Source: Paramuribaculum sp. (GTDB taxonomy: Bacteria; Bacteroidota; Bacteroidia; Bacteroidales; Muribaculaceae). Taken from it: DNA of 8,708 bases. Where the stretch lies: assembly GCA_029051965.1 (NCBI GenBank), contig JAIDJZ010000419.1, positions 1 to 8,708 on the forward strand. The letters run 5' to 3'. The notes beneath the pieces were generated by a model. The model did not search any database. It had not been told where the DNA came from and saw nothing but the letters and a program-made list of their open reading frames with translations. Below, piece after piece: positions 5,882 through 8,708 of the stretch. Within the stretch, counting starts at the first letter, position 1. Each line of letters begins with the position of its first letter. The translations under genes and the position numbers were made by a program.

Positions 5882-6292
5882 ATGAAACAGTTGTCCGATC
5901 TGAAAACCATGCTTGCCGATGCCGGTATCAAACCCTCCCATCAGCGACTGGCAGTTGTCCGCTTTCTGGCCGACAACCTCATCCACCCAACCGTGGACGA
6001 CATCTACACCGGACTCCTGCCCGAATATCCGACAATGTCACGCACGACAGTCTACAACACTGTCCGGCTGCTCGAAAAGGCCCATAAGCTCGAAGCCCTC
6101 ACCCTCGACGGCGAATCGACACGCTACGACTTCAACACCTCCCCCCACAGCCACTTCTTCTGCACCGTCTGCAACCGCGTGACAGACCTGCCAGTTCCAG
6201 ACCTGCCCCCCGCTCCGGATGGATTCAGAGTCAAGGCCGTCCACCTCTCCTACAAAGGAATATGCCCGGAATGCGCAGCAAGTCAATCATAA
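5882..6292 (+). CDS. perR: PerR-type Fur-family peroxide-responsive repressor
   Basis: A 136-residue Fur-family regulator: a winged-helix DNA-binding domain (about 1-80; HPTVDDIY at 35-42, recognition helix region SRTTVYNTVRLLEK at 53-66) and a metal-binding dimerisation domain. Regulatory-metal ligands matching B. subtilis PerR are His35, Asp83 (in RYDF), His89, His91 and Asp102. Fur proteins usually have Glu where Asp83 stands, so PerR is favoured over Fur or Zur. Structural zinc cysteines are Cys94, Cys97, Cys128 and Cys131. In known PerR, iron-catalysed oxidation of histidines by peroxide releases DNA. Its likely target here is the rubrerythrin 49 nt downstream, plus its own promoter. The ATG follows a strong promoter by a short leader, with no clear ribosome binding site. 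Confidence 0.9.
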   Translation: MKQLSDLKTMLADAGIKPSHQRLAVVRFLADNLIHPTVDDIYTGLLPEYPTMSRTTVYNTVRLLEKAHKLEALTLDGESTRYDFNTSPHSHFFCTVCNRVTDLPVPDLPPAPDGFRVKAVHLSYKGICPECAASQS

Positions 6293-6341
6293 AAAACTAA
6301 AAAACCAGATTCAATAACTAACGTAAAAATTATCTACAATC

Positions 6342-6893
6342 ATGTCAAAGAAATTCATCTGCACCGTTTGCGGTTATGTTCACGAAGGCAACGAAGCTCC
6401 CGAAAAATGCCCCCTCTGCGGTGCCCCCAAAAGCAAATTCAAAGAAGTTGACGAAACTGCCGAACTCGAATTCGTAACCGAACACGTGATCGGAGTCGCT
6501 CGCGACACCGACGACGAAATGCGCGCTGACCTCCTCGCCCACTTCAACGGCGAATGCACCGAAGTCGGAATGTACCTCGCAATGTCGCGTCAGGCCGACC
6601 GCGAAGGCTATCCCGAAATCGCCGAAGCCTTCAAGCGCTACGCTTTCGAAGAAGCCGAACACGCTTCCAAATTCGCTGAACTCCTCGGCGAATGCGTCTG
6701 GGACACCAAGACCAACCTCGAAAAGCGTATGGCTGCTGAAGCCGGTGCGAACGCCGACAAAATGCGAATCGCCCGTCGCGCAAAAGAGCTCAACCTCGAC
6801 GCCATCCACGACACTGTCCATGAAATGGCTAAAGACGAAGCTCGCCACGGACAGGGATTCCAGGGTCTCTACAACCGTTTCTTCAAGAAATAA
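6342..6893 (+). CDS. rbr: Reverse rubrerythrin (rubredoxin domain N-terminal), peroxide reductase
   Basis: A 183-residue cytosolic non-haem iron protein expected to reduce hydrogen peroxide to water. The domain order is reversed relative to classical rubrerythrin. The rubredoxin-like Fe(Cys)4 domain comes first (Cys7/10 and Cys23/26), followed by a ferritin-like four-helix domain from about residue 55. Likely diiron ligands include Glu71, Glu104-x2-His107, Glu133, Glu161 and Glu166-x2-His169. In Clostridium acetobutylicum a reverse rubrerythrin of this kind is controlled by PerR, and here it follows perR by 49 nt with no intervening terminator or clear promoter, so co-transcription and PerR control are likely. 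Its codons run to GAA, GCC and CTC more than those of its neighbours, as expected of a highly expressed gene. A strong terminator follows. Confidence 0.96.
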   Translation: MSKKFICTVCGYVHEGNEAPEKCPLCGAPKSKFKEVDETAELEFVTEHVIGVARDTDDEMRADLLAHFNGECTEVGMYLAMSRQADREGYPEIAEAFKRYAFEEAEHASKFAELLGECVWDTKTNLEKRMAAEAGANADKMRIARRAKELNLDAIHDTVHEMAKDEARHGQGFQGLYNRFFKK

Positions 6894-6933
6894 CTAACCC
6901 GGAAACACACACAAAACCATACTGAATCCCCCA

Positions 6934-6979
6934 GGGGTGTGGCAGATTCTCTCCCGCTGCCGCACCCCTTTCTCTTTTT
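6934..6979 (+). terminator. Intrinsic terminator of the perR-rubrerythrin unit
   Basis: A 12-bp stem, GGGGTGTGGCAG (6934-6945) with CTGCCGCACCCC (6957-6968), has one G-T wobble and an 11-base loop. It is followed by TTTCTCTTTTT (6969-6979). It lies 40 nt after the rubrerythrin stop and separates that unit from the nitroreductase gene. Confidence 0.85.
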
Positions 6980-7011
6980 CCGCAACCGCAACGAACCGCC
7001 GCAAACACACA

Positions 7012-7039
7012 ATTGTTTTCAACCCGTAATGTAAACAAT
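7012..7039 (+). promoter_or_regulatory. Inverted repeat upstream of the nitroreductase gene, possible operator
   Basis: ATTGTTT (7012-7018) and AAACAAT (7033-7039) are perfect inverted 7-mers separated by 14 bp, ending 12 nt before the ATG at 7052. The spacing between half-site centres is 21 bp, two helical turns, as in a dimer operator. No exact TAnnTTTG promoter is seen nearby. This could be regulatory or a chance AT-rich match. Confidence 0.35.
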
Positions 7040-7051
7040 AAAAATCGCCCC

Positions 7052-7801
7052 ATGAAATCAGTAAAAGAAACCCTCCTGCAGCGACGCAGCATCCGACGCT
7101 ATGAACGCGAAGCGATCTCCGACGATCAGCTCGACTTCATCTTCCAGGCCATACGCAACACCCCGACAAGCTACAACGGACAGCAATTTTCTGTAATCGA
7201 CATAACAGATCCGGACCTGAAACTGCGACTCTATGAACTGACCGGACAGAAACAGATCAAAACCTGCGACCACTTCCTCGCCTTCTGCGCCGACTTCCAC
7301 AAAATCAGCCTCATAGCCGCCCAAAAAAGCGTCGAAATGCCAGCCATCAACGAAACTGCCGACGGACTGATCCTCGGAGCTGTCGACGCGTCCCTCGCAA
7401 TGATGAGCGCCGTGACAGCTGCATGCTCCCTCGGACTCGCCACTTGCTGCATCGGCTACGCCCGAACTGCCGCCCCGCAGCAGACCGCCCGGCTCCTCAA
7501 CCTCCCCAAAGGCGTTTGGCTCGTCTGCGGACTCGCCATCGGAGTCCCGCGCGAGCTCCCGGACCTCAAACCCAAACAGCCGCTTCAGGCCGTCATCCAC
7601 CGCAACACCTACGCGCCAGACTCCACCCTCCTCGAAGCCCTGACAGCCTACGACAACGAAATCTCCCTCTACAACTCGACCCGAAGCGGAAGCCAGACCT
7701 CCAACGACTGGGCCTCACACATCGTGTCCTACTACTCCGAAGCGATGAACTACCGCATGCTCGACGCCCTCCGCTCACAGGGATTCGACCCGAAGCGCTG
7801 A
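7052..7801 (+). CDS. NfsA/FRP-type NADPH-dependent nitroreductase or flavin reductase
   Basis: A 249-residue FMN enzyme of the nitroreductase superfamily, NfsA/FRP branch by length and motifs. RRSIRRY (11-17) and TPTSYNGQQ (37-45) are expected to bind FMN phosphate and ring. Next come FCADFHK (78-84), VDASLAMMSAVTAACSLGLATC (111-132), CIGYAR (133-138) and GLAIGVP (160-166). KPKQPLQAVIHRNTY (173-187) is the family's typical post-core segment. Such enzymes use NAD(P)H to reduce nitroaromatics, quinones or free flavin by two electrons. The true substrate cannot be read here. The ATG at 7052 is preferred to an in-frame TTG at 7013 because homology starts just after it. It stands alone between the rubrerythrin terminator and murI. 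Confidence 0.9.
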   Translation: MKSVKETLLQRRSIRRYEREAISDDQLDFIFQAIRNTPTSYNGQQFSVIDITDPDLKLRLYELTGQKQIKTCDHFLAFCADFHKISLIAAQKSVEMPAINETADGLILGAVDASLAMMSAVTAACSLGLATCCIGYARTAAPQQTARLLNLPKGVWLVCGLAIGVPRELPDLKPKQPLQAVIHRNTYAPDSTLLEALTAYDNEISLYNSTRSGSQTSNDWASHIVSYYSEAMNYRMLDALRSQGFDPKR

Positions 7802-7810
7802 TTTTTCAGC

Positions 7811-7841
7811 CCGTTTCTTTTCCCCGTCCCCGAAAAAACGG
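7811..7841 (+). other. Imperfect stem-loop between the nitroreductase gene and murI
   Basis: CCGTTT (7811-7816) pairs with AAACGG (7836-7841), and TTTC and GAAA extend the stem around a two-base bulge. It starts 10 nt after the nitroreductase stop and ends where the murI -7 element begins. No T-run follows, so it is at best a weak terminator. It may also be an operator, or chance. Confidence 0.3.
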
Positions 7842-7849
7842 TAACTTTG
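7842..7849 (+). promoter_or_regulatory. -7 promoter element of murI, next to the start codon
   Basis: TAACTTTG is identical to the perR -7 element. TTTC stands 19 nt upstream (7819-7822) in place of TTTG. The element ends 5 nt before the murI ATG, so the transcript would have almost no leader (about 0-3 nt). Confidence 0.6.
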
Positions 7850-7854
7850 CATCC

Positions 7855-8691
7855 ATGAATGGAAAGTTACCGTTTAATGGGCCTATTGGCGTTTTCGACT
7901 CCGGCTACGGAGGTCTGACAATCCTGCGACAGATCCGCAAACTCCTTCCCGACTACGACTACCTCTACCTCGGCGACAACGCGAGAGCCCCCTATGGCCC
8001 CCGATCGTTCGACGTTGTCTACCGCTTCACCCTCGAAGCCGTCAGACACCTCTTCGCTCAGGGATGCCCGCTCGTCATCCTCGCATGCAACACAGCATCC
8101 GCCAAAGCCCTCCGATCCATACAGCAGAACGACCTTCCAGACATCGACCCCTCACGCAGAGTCCTCGGCGTAATCCGCCCGACCGTCGAAAAAATCGGCG
8201 AACTGACACAATCCGGTGTCATCGGCGTGCTCGGAACAAACGGAACCGTCCGCTCTCGCTCCTACGACATGGAAATCGGCAAACTCTATCCCGGCTTCAC
8301 AACCGTTTCGCAGGCATGCCCAATGCTCGTGCCGATTGTCGAAAACGACGAATCCGACAGCGAAGGCGCCGACTACTTCGTCAGAAAATACGTCAGCGCA
8401 CTAATGCAAAAAGACCCCCGCGTCGACACCGTACTCCTCGCCTGCACACACTATCCCCTCCTCTACGACAAAATCCGACGCCACGTCCCCGAATCAGCCG
8501 GCGTAATAACACAGGGCGACATCGTGGCCGAATCCCTCGCCGACTACCTCCGGCGCCACCCCGAAATCGAATCACGATGCACCCGAAACGCATCCTGCAC
8601 ATTCTCCACCACCGAAAACCCCGACGACTTCACCCGACTCGCCGCCATTTTCCTCGGCCACCCCATCAAAGCCATCCGCGTCACACTCTGA
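7855..8691 (+). CDS. murI: Glutamate racemase
   Basis: A 278-residue cofactor-independent racemase that turns L-glutamate into D-glutamate for peptidoglycan synthesis in the cytoplasm. Length is normal for Bacteroidales. IGVFDSGYGGLT (11-22) holds the catalytic Asp15 and Ser16 region. LGDNARAPYG (39-48) is a substrate-site motif. ACNTASA (77-83) carries catalytic Cys78 and LLACTHYPLL (194-203) carries catalytic Cys197 with His199. All key residues are present. The ATG at 7855 leaves ten residues before the conserved core, as in related proteins, although the frame is open far upstream through the nitroreductase gene in another frame. A -7 element lies 5 nt upstream. Only 17 bases follow the stop, with no terminator visible. 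Confidence 0.97.
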   Translation: MNGKLPFNGPIGVFDSGYGGLTILRQIRKLLPDYDYLYLGDNARAPYGPRSFDVVYRFTLEAVRHLFAQGCPLVILACNTASAKALRSIQQNDLPDIDPSRRVLGVIRPTVEKIGELTQSGVIGVLGTNGTVRSRSYDMEIGKLYPGFTTVSQACPMLVPIVENDESDSEGADYFVRKYVSALMQKDPRVDTVLLACTHYPLLYDKIRRHVPESAGVITQGDIVAESLADYLRRHPEIESRCTRNASCTFSTTENPDDFTRLAAIFLGHPIKAIRVTL

Positions 8692-8708
8692 CCCACCCAC
8701 AGCTACCC

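Noticed and set aside
6345..6848. A 167-codon minus-strand frame opposite rubrerythrin
   Set aside because: Phe/Gly/Val-rich mirror of the biased GAA/GCC codons of rubrerythrin; no independent support.
7013..7051. Earlier TTG start for the nitroreductase
   Set aside because: It adds 13 non-conserved residues and would start inside the inverted repeat; the ATG at 7052 fits the family's N-terminus.
7423..7854. Upstream extension of the murI frame giving a 422-residue protein
   Set aside because: The extra part is an Arg/Pro/His-rich reading of the nitroreductase gene in another frame. MurI homology begins just after the ATG at 7855, which has its own promoter element.
1..8708. tRNA, rRNA, CRISPR array, riboswitch, phage or toxin-antitoxin genes
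   Set aside because: Looked for by eye on both strands; nothing resembling these was found. A covariance-model search would be needed to exclude small structured RNAs.

Overview
The window looks like chromosomal DNA of an anaerobic member of the Bacteroidales (Bacteroidota). Supporting this are TAnnTTTG promoter elements in front of genes, few good Shine-Dalgarno sites, the gene order rseC-rnfBCDGEA, and the style of the MurI, YraN and reverse-rubrerythrin proteins. The GC-rich coding DNA would suit Muribaculaceae or a relative, but the sequence alone does not settle the family.

Left two thirds (1-5027, minus strand): an operon for the Rnf membrane complex, read right to left as rseC, rnfB, rnfC, rnfD, rnfG, rnfE, rnfA. 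RnfA runs off the left edge after 33 residues. Rnf moves electrons between reduced ferredoxin and NAD+ and couples this to Na+ or H+ transport. RnfB carries one Fe4S-domain cluster and four ferredoxin-type cysteine motifs, RnfC two. RnfG and RnfD each carry a threonine flavinylation motif. RnfA and RnfE carry the membrane cysteines. The genes from rnfD to rnfA overlap or nearly touch. RseC heads the operon.

Middle (5028-5391): a divergent intergenic region. It holds a 182-bp palindromic, MITE-like element with 16-bp perfect terminal inverted repeats and a candidate 5-bp target duplication (CTTAG), ending 8 bp before the rseC start codon. Shorter palindromic relatives of its ends lie between rseC and rnfB and inside the last codons of rnfE. 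Candidate divergent TAAATTTG promoters flank the remaining unique DNA. If the minus-strand one is real, the rseC-rnf transcript would carry the folded element in its leader.

Right third (5392-8691, plus strand): yraN (UPF0102, nuclease-like fold), a PerR-type Fur-family peroxide sensor, a reverse rubrerythrin, an intrinsic terminator, an NfsA/FRP-type nitroreductase, and murI (glutamate racemase). The perR promoter has a good Bacteroidales -33/-7 pair and a 12/15 match to the B. subtilis PerR box overlapping the -7 element, which suggests autoregulation. The murI -7 element ends 5 nt before its ATG, which suggests a nearly leaderless mRNA.

Overall this is a redox locus of known parts: electron transport on one side and peroxide defence plus flavin reductase on the other. 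I see no new multi-gene system. The most unusual signals are the palindromic element, its short relatives, and where they sit relative to the rnf genes.
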